64,000 nucleotides of DNA, from contig NW_027096040.1 of NCBI RefSeq assembly GCF_040115645.1, positions 1 to 64,000 of the forward strand, in the 5' to 3' direction. The position numbers and the translations under genes are program-made. Source of the DNA: Euwallacea fornicatus. Lineage: Eukaryota; Arthropoda; Insecta; Coleoptera; Curculionidae. Under the pieces are notes generated by a model. The model worked only from the letters and a program-made list of their open reading frames with translations, was not told the DNA's origin and made no database searches. Below, one piece after another: positions 1 to 12,843 of this stretch; positions within the stretch are counted from its first letter, which is position 1, and every line of letters begins with the position of its first letter.

Positions 1-240
1 ACAAGTGTTCATCGAGCTGATTCAAAAATATTTTGTGACATTTCCCCAATTGAACCTACATAACTTCGGTAAATAGGGACCAAATTTCTTCAACAATAAC
101 TCAAACTTTTCAACTCGAGGAGCTCATCAACATGACTAATAAGGCTTTATAGTATCTTGGACTTTTCTAATTAAAGAGTCATTTATGTGCTCAAACACAC
201 ATATTTTGTGACTTTTCAAACTTTGAACCTTAATAACTTC
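1..240 (+). repeat. Decayed satellite monomers at the left array edge
   Basis: This stretch is still alignable to the monomer but heavily changed. It keeps islands such as attttgtgac, taacttcgg, caacaataactcaaa and gtgctcaaacacacatattt, while the segments between them (for example 100-180, with 'ctcgaggagctcatcaac' and 'ggctttatagtatcttgg') match the consensus poorly. Spacing of the taacttc landmark (61 to 234) is 173 bp, so the period is intact. Decay concentrated at one end is what is expected at the margin of a tandem array, where homogenisation is weak. Whether unique flanking DNA begins just left of position 1 cannot be seen. Confidence 0.85.
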
Positions 241-722
241 GACAAATGATATTCAAATTTCGTCAACAATGACTCAAATGAATCAGATCGACCTGCTCAT
301 TACTTTGACTCATGTACGGTTTGGTTGTATTTTTCTGAGTTTTCCAGATAATGAGTAATTAATGTGCTCAAACGCAATTATTTTGTGACTTTTCAAATTT
401 TGAACATTAATAACTTCGGCAAAGAATAAACAACTTTCGTCAAGAATGACTCAAATGAATCAGATCGACCTGCTCATTAGTACGACTCATACGGTTTGGT
501 TGCATTTTTCTGAGTTTTTCAAATAATGAGTAATTAATATGCTCAAACACACATATTTTGTGACTTTTCAAACTTTGAACCTTAATAACTTCGGCAAAGA
601 ATAAACAACTTTCGTCAAGAATGACTCAAATGAATCAGATCGACCTGCTCATTAGTACGACTCATACGGTTTGGTTGCATTTTTCTGAGTTTTTCAAATA
701 ATGAGTAATTAATATGCTCAAA
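241..722 (+). repeat. Transitional monomers next to the array edge
   Basis: There are about three monomers, recognisable over their whole length but carrying private variants. Two successive units share 'caaagaataaacaac' in place of 'caaagaatattcaaa' (about 419 and 593), plus 'tttttcaaataatgag' and 'aattaatatgctc'. This is a local one-monomer duplication. The same 'ttcaaataatgag...aatatgctc' variant turns up again only near 5267-5300, which links this edge to an internal block. Confidence 0.85.
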
Positions 723-1489
723 CACACATATTTTGTGACTTTTCAAACTTTGAACCTTAATAACTTCGGCACAGAATATTCCAACTTCGTCAACAATGAC
801 TCAAATGAATCATATCGACCTGCTCATTACTTTGACTCATACGATTTGGTTGTATTTTTCTGAGTTTTCCTGATAATGAGTAATTAATGTGCTCAAACAC
901 ACATATTTTGTGACTTTTCAAACTTTGAACCTTAATAACTTCGGCACAGAATATTCAAACTTCGTCAACAATGACTCAAATGAATCATATCGACCTGCTC
1001 ATTACTTTGACTCATACGATTTGGTTGTATTTTTCTGAGTTTTCCTGATAATGAGTAATTAATGTGCACAAACACACATATTTTGCGAATTTTCAAAGTT
1101 TGAACCTTAATAACTTCGGCACAGAATATTCAAATTTCGTCAACAATGACTCAAATGAATCAGATCGACCTGCTCCTTAATTTGACTCATACCAGTTGGT
1201 TGTATTTTTCTGAGGTTTCCAGATAATGAGTAATAAATGTGCTCAAACACACATATTTTGCGAATTTTCAAACTTTAAACCTTAATAACTTCGGCACAGA
1301 ATATTCAAATTTCGTCAAGAATGACTCAAATGAATCAGATCGACCTGCTAATTAGTACAACTCATACGGTTTGGTTGCATTTTTCTGAGTTTTCCAGATA
1401 ATGAGTGATTATGTGCTCAAACACACATATTTTGTGACTTTTCAAATTTTGAACCTTAATAACTTCGGCAAAGAATATTCAAATGTCGT
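625..1489 (+). repeat. Duplicated edge-type block, copy 1
   Basis: Positions 868-1489 match 5624-6245 (offset 4756) with no difference that I could see. Positions of roughly 625-985 match 5206-5566 at offset 4581. The two offsets differ by 175, so the second copy carries exactly one additional monomer in the middle. Diagnostic variants shared by both copies include catatcgacc, tgcacaaacacac, tcaaagtttgaacc and cataccagttgg. Confidence 0.85.
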
Positions 1490-2211
1490 CAAAAATGACT
1501 CAAATGAATCAGATCGACCTGCTCATTAGTACGACTCATACGGTTTGGTTGCATTTTTCTGAATTTTCCAGATAATGAGTGATTATGTGCTCAAACACAC
1601 ATATTTTGTGATTTTTCAAATTTTGAACCTTAATAACTTCGGCAAAGAATATTCAAATTTCGTCAAAAATCACTCAAATGAATCAGATCGACCTGCTAAT
1701 TAGTACAACTCATACGGTTTGGTTGCATTTTTCTGAGTTTTCCAGATAATGAGTGATTATGTGCTCAAACACACATATTTTGTGATTTTTCAAATTTTGA
1801 ACCTTAATAACTTCGGCAAAGAATATTCAAATTTCGTCAAAAATGACTCAAATGAATCAGATCGACCTGCTAATTAGTACAACTCATACGATTTGGTTAT
1901 ATTTTTCTGAGTTTTTCAGATAATGAGTAATAAATGTGCTCAAACACACATATTTTGTGATTTTTCAAATTTTGAACCTTAATAACATCGGCAAAGAATA
2001 TTCAAATTTTGTCAAAAGTGACTCAAATGAATCAGATCGACCTGCTCATTAGTACGACTCATACGGTTTGGTTGTATTTTTCTGAGTTTTCCAGATAATG
2101 AGTGATTATGTGCTCAATCACACATATTTTGTGATTTTTCAAATTTTTAACCTTAATAACATCGGCAAAGAATATTCAAATTTTGTCAAAACTGACTCAA
2201 ATGAATCAGAT

Positions 2212-2321
2212 CGACCTGCTCATTAGTACGACTCATACGGTTTGGTTGTATTTTTCTGAGTTTTCCAGATAATGAGTGATTATGTGCTCAATCACACAAA
2301 AATGACTCAAATGAATCAGAT
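2212..2321 (+). repeat. Short 110-bp monomer with 64-bp internal deletion (1 of 5)
   Basis: The cgacctgct landmark recurs after 110 bp instead of 174. At 2293 the sequence runs cacacaaaaatgactc, joining the 'cacaca' motif directly to the 'aaaatgac' that normally follows the gtca motif. This removes 64 bp, including the tattttgtg and taacttcgg segments. The breakpoint lies in a two-base 'ca' microhomology. Confidence 0.92.
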
Positions 2322-2844
2322 CGACCTGCTAATTAGTACAACTCATACGATTTGGTTGCATTTTTCTGAGTTTTCCAGATAATGAGTGATTATGTGCTCA
2401 AACACACATATTTTGTGATTTTTCAAATTTTGAACCTTAATAACTTCGGCAAAGAATATTCAAATTTCGTCAAAAATGACTCAAATGAATCAGATCGACC
2501 TGCTAATTAGTACAACTCATACGATTTGGTTATATTTTTCTGAGTTTTTCAGATAATGAGTAATAAATGTGCTCAAACACACATATTTTGTGATTTTTCA
2601 AATTTTGAACCTTAATAACATCGGCAAAGAATATTCAAATTTCGTCAAAAATCACTCAAATGAATCAGATCGACCTGCTCATTAGTACGACTCATACGGT
2701 TTGGTTGTATTTTTCTGAGTTTTCCAGATAATGAGTGATTATGTGCTCAGTCACACATATTTTGTGATTTTTCAAATTTTGAACCTTAATAACATCGGCA
2801 AAGAATATTCAAATTTTGTCAAAACTGACTCAAATGAATCAGAT

Positions 2845-2954
2845 CGACCTGCTCATTAGTACGACTCATACGGTTTGGTTGTATTTTTCTGAGTTTTCCA
2901 GATAATGAGTGATTATGTGCTCAATCACACAAAAATGACTCAAATGAATCAGAT
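2845..2954 (+). repeat. Short 110-bp monomer with 64-bp internal deletion (2 of 5)
   Basis: It has the same cacacaaaaatgac junction (at 2926) and the same 110-bp spacing of cgacct as the unit at 2212. It is followed by a monomer with gctaattagtacaactc and ggttatattt, an association shared with the copies at 6794 and 10675. Confidence 0.92.
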
Positions 2955-5205
2955 CGACCTGCTAATTAGTACAACTCATACGATTTGGTTATATTTTTCT
3001 GAGTTTTTCAGATAATGAGTAATAAATGTGCTGAAACACACATATTTTGTGACTATTCAAATTTTGAACCTTAATAATTTCGGCAAAGAATATTCAAATT
3101 TCGTCAAAAATGACTCAAATAAATCAGATCGAACTGCTCATTAGTACGACTCATACGGTTTGGTTGCATTTTTCTGAGTTTTCCAGATAATGAGTAATAA
3201 ATGTGCTGAAACACACATATTTTGTGATTTTTCAAATTTTGAACCTTAATAACTTCGGCAAAGAATATTCAAATTTCGTCAAAAATGACTCAAATGAATC
3301 AGATCGACCTGCTAATTAGTACAACTCATACGATTTGGTTATATTTTTCTGAGTTTTTCAGATAATGAGTAATAAATGTGCTCAAACACACATATTTTGT
3401 GATTTTTCAAATTTTGAACCTTAATAACTTCGGCAAAGAATATTCAAATTTCGTCAACAATGACTCAAATGAATCAGATCGACCTGCTCATTAGTACGAC
3501 TCATACGGTTTGGTTGTATTTTTCTGAGTTTTCCAGATAATGAGTGATTATGTGCTCAATCACACATATTTTGTGATTTTTCAAATTTTGAACCTTAATA
3601 ACTTCGGCAAAGAATATTCAAATTTCGTCAACAATGACTCAAATGAATCAGATCGACCTGCTCATTAGTACGACTCATACGGTTTGGTTGCATTTTTCTG
3701 AGTTTTCCAGATAATGAGTAATAAATGTGCTGAAACACACATATTTTGTGATTTTTCAAATTTTGAACCTTAATAACTTCGGCAAAGAATATTCAAATTT
3801 CGTCAAAAATGACTCAAATGAATCAGATCGACCTGCTAATTAGTACAACTCATACGATTTGGTTATATTTTTCTGAGTTTTTCAGATAATGAGTAATAAA
3901 TGTGCTCAAACACACATATTTTGTGATTTTTCAAATTTTGAACCTTAATAACTTCGGCAAAGAATATTCAAATTTCGTCAACAATGACTCAAATGAATCA
4001 GATCGACCTGCTCATTAGTACGACTCATACGGTTTGGTTGTATTTTTCTGAGTTTTCCAGATAATGAGTGATTATGTGCTCAATCACACATATTTTGTGA
4101 TTTTTCAAATTTTTAACCTTAATAACATCGGCAAAGAATATTCAAATTTTGTCAAAACTGACTCAAATGAATCAGATCGACCTGCTCATTAGTACGACTC
4201 ATACGGTTTGGTTGCATTTTTCTGAGTTTTCCAGATAATGAGTGATTATGTGCTCAAACACACATATTTTGTGATTTTTCAAATTTTGAACCTTAATAAC
4301 ATCGGCAAAGAATATTCAAATTTTGTCAAAAGTGACTCAAATGAATCAGATCGACCTGCTCATTAGTACGACTCATACGGTTTGGTTGTATTTTTCTGAG
4401 TTTTCCAGATAATGAGTGATTATGTGCTCAAACACACATATTTTGTGATTTTTCAAATTTTGAACCTTAATAACTTCGGCAAAGAATATTCAAATTTCGT
4501 CAACAATGACTCAAATGAATCAGATCGACCTGCTCATTAGTACGACTCATACGGTTTGGTTGTATTTTTCTGAGTTTTCCAGATAATGAGTGATTATGTG
4601 CTCAATCACACATATTTTGTGATTTTTCAAATTTTTAACCTTAATAACATCGGCAAAGAATATTCAAATTTTGTCAAAACTGACTCAAATGAATCAGATC
4701 GACCTGCTCATTAGTACGACTCATACGGTTTGGTTGCATTTTTCTGAGTTTTCCAGATAATGAGTGATTATGTGCTCAAACACACATATTTTGTGATTTT
4801 TCAAATTTTGAACCTTAATAACATCGGCAAAGAATATTCAAATTTTGTCAAAAGTGACTCAAATGAATCAGATCGACCTGCTCATTAGTACGACTCATAC
4901 GGTTTGGTTGTATTTTTCTGAGTTTTCCAGATAATGAGTGATTATGTGCTCAAACACACATATTTTGTGATTTTTCAAATTTTGAACCTTAATAACATCG
5001 GCAAAGAATATTCAAATTTTGTCAAAAGTGACTCAAATGAATCAGATCGACCTGCTCATTAGTACGACTCATACGATTTGGTTGTATTTTTCTGAGTTTT
5101 CCAGATAATGAGTGATTATGTGCTCAATCACACATATTTTGTGATTTTTCAAATTTTTAACCTTAACAACATCGGCAAAGAATATTTAAATTTTGTCAAA
5201 ACTGA

Positions 5206-6245
5206 CTCAAATGAATCAGATCGACCTGCTCATTAGTACGACTCATACGGTTTGGTTGCATTTTTCTGAGTTTTTCAAATAATGAGTAATTAATATGCTC
5301 AAACACACATATTTTGTGACTTTTCAAACTTTGAACCTTAATAACTTCGGCACAGAATATTCAAACTTCGTCAACAATGACTCAAATGAATCATATCGAC
5401 CTGCTCATTACTTTGACTCATACGATTTGGTTGTATTTTTCTGAGTTTTCCTGATAATGAGTAATTAATGTGCTCAAACACACATATTTTGTGACTTTTC
5501 AAACTTTGAACCTTAATAACTTCGGCACAGAATATTCAAACTTCGTCAACAATGACTCAAATGAATCAGATCGACCTGCTAATTAGTACAACTCATACGA
5601 TTTGGTTATATTTTTCTGAGTTTTTCAGATAATGAGTAATTAATGTGCTCAAACACACATATTTTGTGACTTTTCAAACTTTGAACCTTAATAACTTCGG
5701 CACAGAATATTCAAACTTCGTCAACAATGACTCAAATGAATCATATCGACCTGCTCATTACTTTGACTCATACGATTTGGTTGTATTTTTCTGAGTTTTC
5801 CTGATAATGAGTAATTAATGTGCACAAACACACATATTTTGCGAATTTTCAAAGTTTGAACCTTAATAACTTCGGCACAGAATATTCAAATTTCGTCAAC
5901 AATGACTCAAATGAATCAGATCGACCTGCTCCTTAATTTGACTCATACCAGTTGGTTGTATTTTTCTGAGGTTTCCAGATAATGAGTAATAAATGTGCTC
6001 AAACACACATATTTTGCGAATTTTCAAACTTTAAACCTTAATAACTTCGGCACAGAATATTCAAATTTCGTCAAGAATGACTCAAATGAATCAGATCGAC
6101 CTGCTAATTAGTACAACTCATACGGTTTGGTTGCATTTTTCTGAGTTTTCCAGATAATGAGTGATTATGTGCTCAAACACACATATTTTGTGACTTTTCA
6201 AATTTTGAACCTTAATAACTTCGGCAAAGAATATTCAAATGTCGT
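5206..6245 (+). repeat. Duplicated edge-type block, copy 2, with one added monomer
   Basis: This is the internal copy of the 625-1489 block, embedded in monomers of a different type on both sides. The added monomer lies around 5560-5640 and has the gctaattagtacaactc / ggttatattt variants of the surrounding left domain. That looks like a later one-unit exchange with neighbouring DNA. The right part (5900-6180) is copied once more just downstream at offset 349 (two monomers); the rare cataccagttgg variant marks this at 5947 and 6296. Confidence 0.85.
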
Positions 6246-6793
6246 CAACAAAGACTCAAATGAATCAGATCGACCTGCTCCTTAATTTGACTCATACCAG
6301 TTGGTTGTATTTTTCTGAGGTTTCCAGATAATGAGTAATAAATGTGCTCAAACACACATATTTTGCGAATTTTCAAACTTTAAACCTTAATAACTTCGGC
6401 ACAGAATATTCAAATTTCGTCAAGAATGACTCAAATGAATCAGATCGACCTGCTAATTAGTACAACTCATACGGTTTGGTTGCATTTTTCTGAGTTTTCC
6501 AGATAATGAGTGATTATGTGCTCAAACACACATATTTTGTGATTTTTCAAATTTTGAACCTTAATAACTTCGGCAAAGAATATTCAAATTTCGTCAACAA
6601 TGACTCAAATGAATCAGATCGACCTGCTCATTAGTACGACTCATACGGTTTGGTTGTATTTTTCTGAGTTTTCCAGATAATGAGTGATTATGTGCTCAGT
6701 CACACATATTTTGTGATTTTTCAAATTTTGAACCTTAATAACATCGGCAAAGAATATTCAAATTTTGTCAAAAGTGACTCAAATGAATCAGAT

Positions 6794-6903
6794 CGACCTG
6801 CTCATTAGTACGACTCATACGGTTTGGTTGCATTTTTCTGAGTTTTCCAGATAATGAGTGATTATGTGCTCAATCACACAAAAATGACTCAAATGAATCA
6901 GAT
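6794..6903 (+). repeat. Short 110-bp monomer with 64-bp internal deletion (3 of 5)
   Basis: It has an identical deletion junction, at 6875, and cgacctg recurs after 110 bp. The unit differs from the other four upstream of the junction (gtcaaaagtgactc before it, and gcattt rather than gtattt), so this copy has exchanged sequence with other monomers since the deletion arose. Confidence 0.92.
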
Positions 6904-7025
6904 CGACCTGCTAATTAGTACAACTCATACGATTTGGTTATATTTTTCTGAGTTTTCCAGATAATGAGTGATTATGTGCTCAATCACACATATTTTGTGA
7001 TTTTTCAAATTTTTAACCTTAATAA

Positions 7026-7455
7026 CATCGGCAAAGAATATTCAAATTTTGTCAAAACTGACTCAAATGAATCAGATCGACCTGCTCATTAGTACGACTC
7101 ATACGGTTTGGTTGCATTTTTCTGAGTTTTCCAGATAATGAGTGATTATGTGCTCAAACACACATATTTTGTGATTTTTCAAATTTTGAACCTTAATAAC
7201 ATCGGCAAAGAATATTCAAATTTTGTCAAAAGTGACTCAAATGAATCAGATCGACCTGCTCATTAGTACGACTCATACGGTTTGGTTGTATTTTTCTGAG
7301 TTTTCCAGATAATGAGTGATTATGTGCTCAAACACACATATTTTGTGATTTTTCAAATTTTGAACCTTAATAACTTCGGCAAAGAATATTCAAATTTCGT
7401 CAACAATGTCTCAAATGAATCGGATCGACTTGCTCCTTAATTTGACTCATACGAT
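7026..7455 (+). repeat. Block with cgacttgctcc marker, copy 1
   Basis: This is a run of monomers ordered actgactc, agtgactc, then the marker monomer tcggatcgacttgctcc (7426). The same order recurs at about 8706-9135 (marker 9106). The offset of 1680 equals ten units less the 64 bp missing from the short monomer at 8123. Further copies of the marker are at 11657 and 12355. Confidence 0.75.
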
Positions 7456-8122
7456 TTGGTTGTATTTTTCTGAGTTTTCCAGATAATGAGTGATTATGTG
7501 CTCAAACACACATATTTTGTGATTTTTCAAATTTTGAACCTTAATAACTTCGGCAAAGAATATTCAAGTTTCGTCAAAAATGACTCAAATGAATCAGATC
7601 GACCTGCTAATTAGTACAACTCATACGGTTTGGTTGCATTTTTCTGAGTTTTCCAGATAATGAGTGATTATGTGCTCAAACACACATATTTTGTGATTTT
7701 TCAAATTTTGAACCTTAATAACTTCGGCAAAGAATATTCAAATTTCGTCAAAAATGACTCAAATGAATCAGATCGACCTGCTCATTAGTACGACTCATAC
7801 GGTTTGGTTATATTTTTCTGAGTTTTTCAGATAATGAGTAATAAATGTGCTCAAACACACATATTTTGTGATTTTTCAAGTTTTGAACCTTAATAACATC
7901 GGCAAAGAATATTCAAATTTTGTCAAAAGTGACTCAAATGAATCAGATCGACCTGCTCATTAGTACGACTCATACGGTTTGGTTGTATTTTTCTGAGTTT
8001 TCCAGATAATGAGTGATTATGTGCTCAATCACACATATTTTGTGATTTTTCAAATTTTTAACCTTAATAACATCGGCAAAGAATATTCAAATTTTGTCAA
8101 AACTGACTCAAATGAATCAGAT

Positions 8123-8232
8123 CGACCTGCTCATTAGTACGACTCATACGGTTTGGTTGTATTTTTCTGAGTTTTCCAGATAATGAGTGATTATGTGCTC
8201 AATCACACAAAAATGACTCAAATGAATCAGAT
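8123..8232 (+). repeat. Short 110-bp monomer with 64-bp internal deletion (4 of 5)
   Basis: It has an identical junction at 8204. The following unit carries cgaactgctcattag instead of the gctaattag type that follows most other short units. The altered phase at this junction also leaves a chance reading frame open on the minus strand (8144-8338), which is not a gene. Confidence 0.92.
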
Positions 8233-10674
8233 CGAACTGCTCATTAGTACGACTCATACGGTTTGGTTGCATTTTTCTGAGTTTTCCAGATAATGAGTAA
8301 TAAATGTGCTGAAACACACATATTTTGTGATTTTTCAAATTTTGAACCTTAATAACTTCGGCAAAGAATATTCAAATTTCGTCAAAAATGACTCAAATAA
8401 ATCAGATCGAACTGCTCATTAGTACGACTCATACGGTTTGGTTGCATTTTTCTGAGTTTTCCAGATAATGAGTAATAAATGTGCTGAAACACACATATTT
8501 TGTGATTTTTCAAATTTTGAACCTTAATAACTTCGGCAAAGAATATTCAAATTTCGTCAACAATGACTCAAATGAATCAGATCGACCTGCTCATTAGTAG
8601 GACTCATACGGTTTGGTTGCATTTTTCTGAGTTTTCCAGATAATGAGTAATAAATGTGCTGAAACACACATATTTTGTGATTTTTCAAATTTTGAACCTT
8701 AATAACATCGGCAAAGAATATTCAAATTTTGTCAAAACTGACTCAAATGAATCAGATCGACCTGCTCATTAGTACGACTCATACGGTTTGGTTGCATTTT
8801 TCTGAGTTTTCCAGATAATGAGTGATTATGTGCTCAAACACACATATTTTGTGATTTTTCAAATTTTGAACCTTAATAACATCGGCAAAGAATATTCAAA
8901 TTTTGTCAAAAGTGACTCAAATGAATCAGATCGACCTGCTCATTAGTACGACTCATACGGTTTGGTTGTATTTTTCTGAGTTTTCCAGATAATGAGTGAT
9001 TATGTGCTCAAACACACATATTTTGTGATTTTTCAAATTTTTAACCTTAATAACTTCGGCAAAGAATATTCAAATTTCGTCAACAATGTCTCAAATGAAT
9101 CGGATCGACTTGCTCCTTAATTTGACTCATACGATTTGGTTGTATTTTTCTTAGTTTTCCAGATAATGAGTGATTATGTGCTCAAACACACATATTTTGT
9201 GATTTTTCAAATTTTGAACCTTAATAACATCGGCAAAGAATATTCAAATTTTGTCAAAAGTGACTCAAATGAATCAGATCGACCTGCTCATTAGTACGAC
9301 TCATACGGTTTGGTTGCATTTTTCTGAGTTTTCCAGATAATGAGTAATTAATGTGCTGAAACACACATATTTTGTGATTTTTCAAATTTTGAACCTTAAT
9401 AACTTCGGCAAAGAATATTCAAATTTCGTCAAAAATGACTCAAATGAATCAGATCGACCTGCTCATTAGTACGACTCATACGGTTTGGTTGTATTTTTCT
9501 GAGTTTTCCAGATAATGAGTGATTATGTGCTCAATCACACATATTTTGTGATTTTTCAAATTTTTAACCTTAATAACATCGGCAAAGAATATTCAAATTT
9601 TGTCAAAACTGACTCAAATGAATCAGATCGACCTGCTCATTAGTACGACTCATACAGTTTGGTTGTATTTTTCTGAGTTTTCCAGATAATGAGTGATTAT
9701 GTGCTCAGTCACACATATTTTGTGATTTTTCAAATTTTGAACCTTAATAACATCGGCAAAGAATATTCAAATTTTGTCAAAAGTGACTCAAATGAATCAG
9801 ATCGACCTGCTCATTAGTACGACTCATACGGTTTGGTTGCATTTTTCTGAGTTTTCCAGATAATGAGTAATTAATGTGCTGAAACACACATATTTTGTGA
9901 TTTTTCAAATTTTGAACCTTAATAACTTCGGCAAAGAATATTCAAATTTCGTCAAAAATGACTCAAATGAATCAGATCGACCTGCTAATTAGTACAACTC
10001 ATACGGTTTGGTTGCATTTTTCTGAGTTTTCCAGATAATGAGTGATTATGTGCTCAAACACACATATTTTGTGATTTTTCAAATTTTGAACCTTAATAAC
10101 TTCGGCAAAGAATATTCAAATTTCGTCAACAATGACTCAAATGAATCAGATCGACCTGCTCATTAGTACGACTCATACGGTTTGGTTGTATTTTTCTGAG
10201 TTTTCCAGATAATGAGTGATTATGTGCTCAGTCACACATATTTTGTGATTTTTCAAATTTTGAACCTTAATAACATCGGCAAAGAATATTCAAATTTTGT
10301 CAAAAGTGACTCAAATGAATCAGATCGACCTGCTCATTAGTACGACTCATACGGTTTGGTTGCATTTTTCTGAATTTTTCAGATAATGAGTAATAAATGT
10401 GCTCAAACACACATATTTTGTGATTTTTCAAATTTTGAACCTTAATAACATCGGCAAAGAATATTCAAATTTTGTCAAAAGTGACTCAAATGAATCAGAT
10501 CGACCTGCTCATTAGTACGACTCATACGGTTTGGTTGTATTTTTCTGAGTTTTCCAGATAATGAGTGATTATGTGCTCAATCACACATATTTTGTGATTT
10601 TTCAAATTTTTAACCTTAATAACATCGGCAAAGAATATTCAAATTTTGTCAAAACTGACTCAAATGAATCAGAT

Positions 10675-10784
10675 CGACCTGCTCATTAGTACGACTCATA
10701 CAGTTTGGTTGTATTTTTCTGAGTTTTCCAGATAATGAGTGATTATGTGCTCAATCACACAAAAATGACTCAAATGAATCAGAT
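10675..10784 (+). repeat. Short 110-bp monomer with 64-bp internal deletion (5 of 5)
   Basis: It has an identical junction at 10746 and 110-bp spacing of cgacct. It is the rightmost short unit; none was seen from 10800 to the end of the window. The deletion variant is therefore confined to the left domain. Confidence 0.92.
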
Positions 10785-11447
10785 CGACCTGCTAATTAGT
10801 ACAACTCATACGATTTGGTTATATTTTTCTGAGTTTTTCAGATAATGAGTAATAAATGTGCTGAAAAACACATATTTTGTGACTATTCAAATTTTGAACC
10901 TTAATAACTTCGGCAAAGAATATTCAAATTTCGTCAACAATGACTCAAATGAATCAGATCGACCTGCTCATTAGTACGACTCATACGGTTTGGTTGCATT
11001 TTTCTGAGTTTTCCAGATAATGAGTAATAAATGTGCTGAAACACACATATTTTGTGATTTTTCAAATTTTGAACCTTAATAACTTCGGCAAAGAATATTC
11101 AAATTTCGTCAACAATGACTCAAATGAATCAGATCGACCTGCTCATTAGTACAACTCATACGGTTTGGTTGCATTTTTCTGAGTTTTCCAGATAATGAGT
11201 GATTATGTGCTCAAACACACATATTTTGTGCCTTTTCAAATTTTGAACCTTAATAACTTCGGCAAAGAATATTCAAATGTCGTCAAAAATGACTCAAATG
11301 AATCAGATCGACCTGCTAATTAGTACAACTCATACGGTTTGGTTGCATTTTTCTGAGTTTTCCAGATAATGAGTGATTATGTGCTCAAACACACATATTT
11401 TGTGATTTTTCAAATTTTGAACCTTAATAACATCGGCAAAGAATATT

Positions 11448-12145
11448 CAAATTTTGTCAAAAGTGACTCAAATGAATCAGATCGACCTGCTCATTAGTAC
11501 GACTCATACGGTTTGGTTGTATTTTTCTGAGTTTTCCAGATAATGAGTGATTATGTGCTCAAACACACATATTTTGTGATTTTTCAAATTTTTAACCTTA
11601 ATAACTTCGGCAAGGAATATTCAAATTTCGTCAACAATGTCTCAAATGAATCGGATCGACTTGCTCCTTAATTTGACTCATACGATTTGGTTGTATTTTT
11701 CTTAGTTTTCCAGATAATGAGTGATTATGTGCTCAAACACACATATTTTGTGATTTTTCAAATTTTGAACCTTAATAACATCGGCAAAGAATATTCAAAT
11801 TTTGTCAAAAGTGACTCAAATGAATCAGATCGACCTGCTCATTAGTACGACTCATACGGTTTGGTTGCATTTTTCTGAGTTTTCCAGATAATGAGTAATT
11901 AATGTGCTGAAACACACATATTTTGTGATTTTTCAAATTTTGAACCTTAATAACTTCGGCAAAGAATATTCAAATTTCGTCAAAAATGACTCAAATGAAT
12001 CAGATCGACCTGCTAATTAGTACAACTCATACGATTTGGTTATATTTTTCTGAGTTTTTCAGATAATGAGTAATAAATGTGCTCAAACACACATATTTTG
12101 TGATTTTTCAAATTTTGAACCTTAATAACTTCGAAAAAGAATATT
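11448..12145 (+). repeat. Four-monomer higher-order repeat of 698 bp, left-domain copy 1
   Basis: It is followed immediately by a second copy at offset 698. The four monomers are distinguishable: agtgactc type; cgacttgctcc type with 'tttcttagttttcc'; another agtgactc type; and a gctaattagtacaactc type with the rare 'cttcgaaaaagaat'. I see two differences between copies, at 11614 (g against a) and 11867 (c against a). Confidence 0.88.
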
Positions 12146-12843
12146 CAAATTTTGTCAAAAGTGACTCAAATGAATCAGATCGACCTGCTCATTAGTACGA
12201 CTCATACGGTTTGGTTGTATTTTTCTGAGTTTTCCAGATAATGAGTGATTATGTGCTCAAACACACATATTTTGTGATTTTTCAAATTTTTAACCTTAAT
12301 AACTTCGGCAAAGAATATTCAAATTTCGTCAACAATGTCTCAAATGAATCGGATCGACTTGCTCCTTAATTTGACTCATACGATTTGGTTGTATTTTTCT
12401 TAGTTTTCCAGATAATGAGTGATTATGTGCTCAAACACACATATTTTGTGATTTTTCAAATTTTGAACCTTAATAACATCGGCAAAGAATATTCAAATTT
12501 TGTCAAAAGTGACTCAAATGAATCAGATCGACCTGCTCATTAGTACGACTCATACGGTTTGGTTGAATTTTTCTGAGTTTTCCAGATAATGAGTAATTAA
12601 TGTGCTGAAACACACATATTTTGTGATTTTTCAAATTTTGAACCTTAATAACTTCGGCAAAGAATATTCAAATTTCGTCAAAAATGACTCAAATGAATCA
12701 GATCGACCTGCTAATTAGTACAACTCATACGATTTGGTTATATTTTTCTGAGTTTTTCAGATAATGAGTAATAAATGTGCTCAAACACACATATTTTGTG
12801 ATTTTTCAAATTTTGAACCTTAATAACTTCGAAAAAGAATATT
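12146..12843 (+). repeat. Four-monomer higher-order repeat of 698 bp, left-domain copy 2
   Basis: This is the tandem partner of 11448-12145, ending at the second cttcgaaaaagaat (about 12829-12843). After it the sequence switches to a cgtcaacaatgtctc monomer with 'gcatcggatc', which marks the duplication end. Confidence 0.88.

Noticed and set aside
100..180. Unique flanking sequence at the left end
   Set aside because: Although this part matches poorly, the period and the islands on both sides (caacaataactcaaa, gtgctcaaacac) keep the monomer register, so it is a decayed monomer and not unrelated DNA.
8144..8338. 64-residue open frame on the minus strand
   Set aside because: It arises across the 64-bp-deleted monomer junction at 8204, which changes the reading phase. 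It occurs once, while the surrounding monomers lack it, and it has no recognisable feature.
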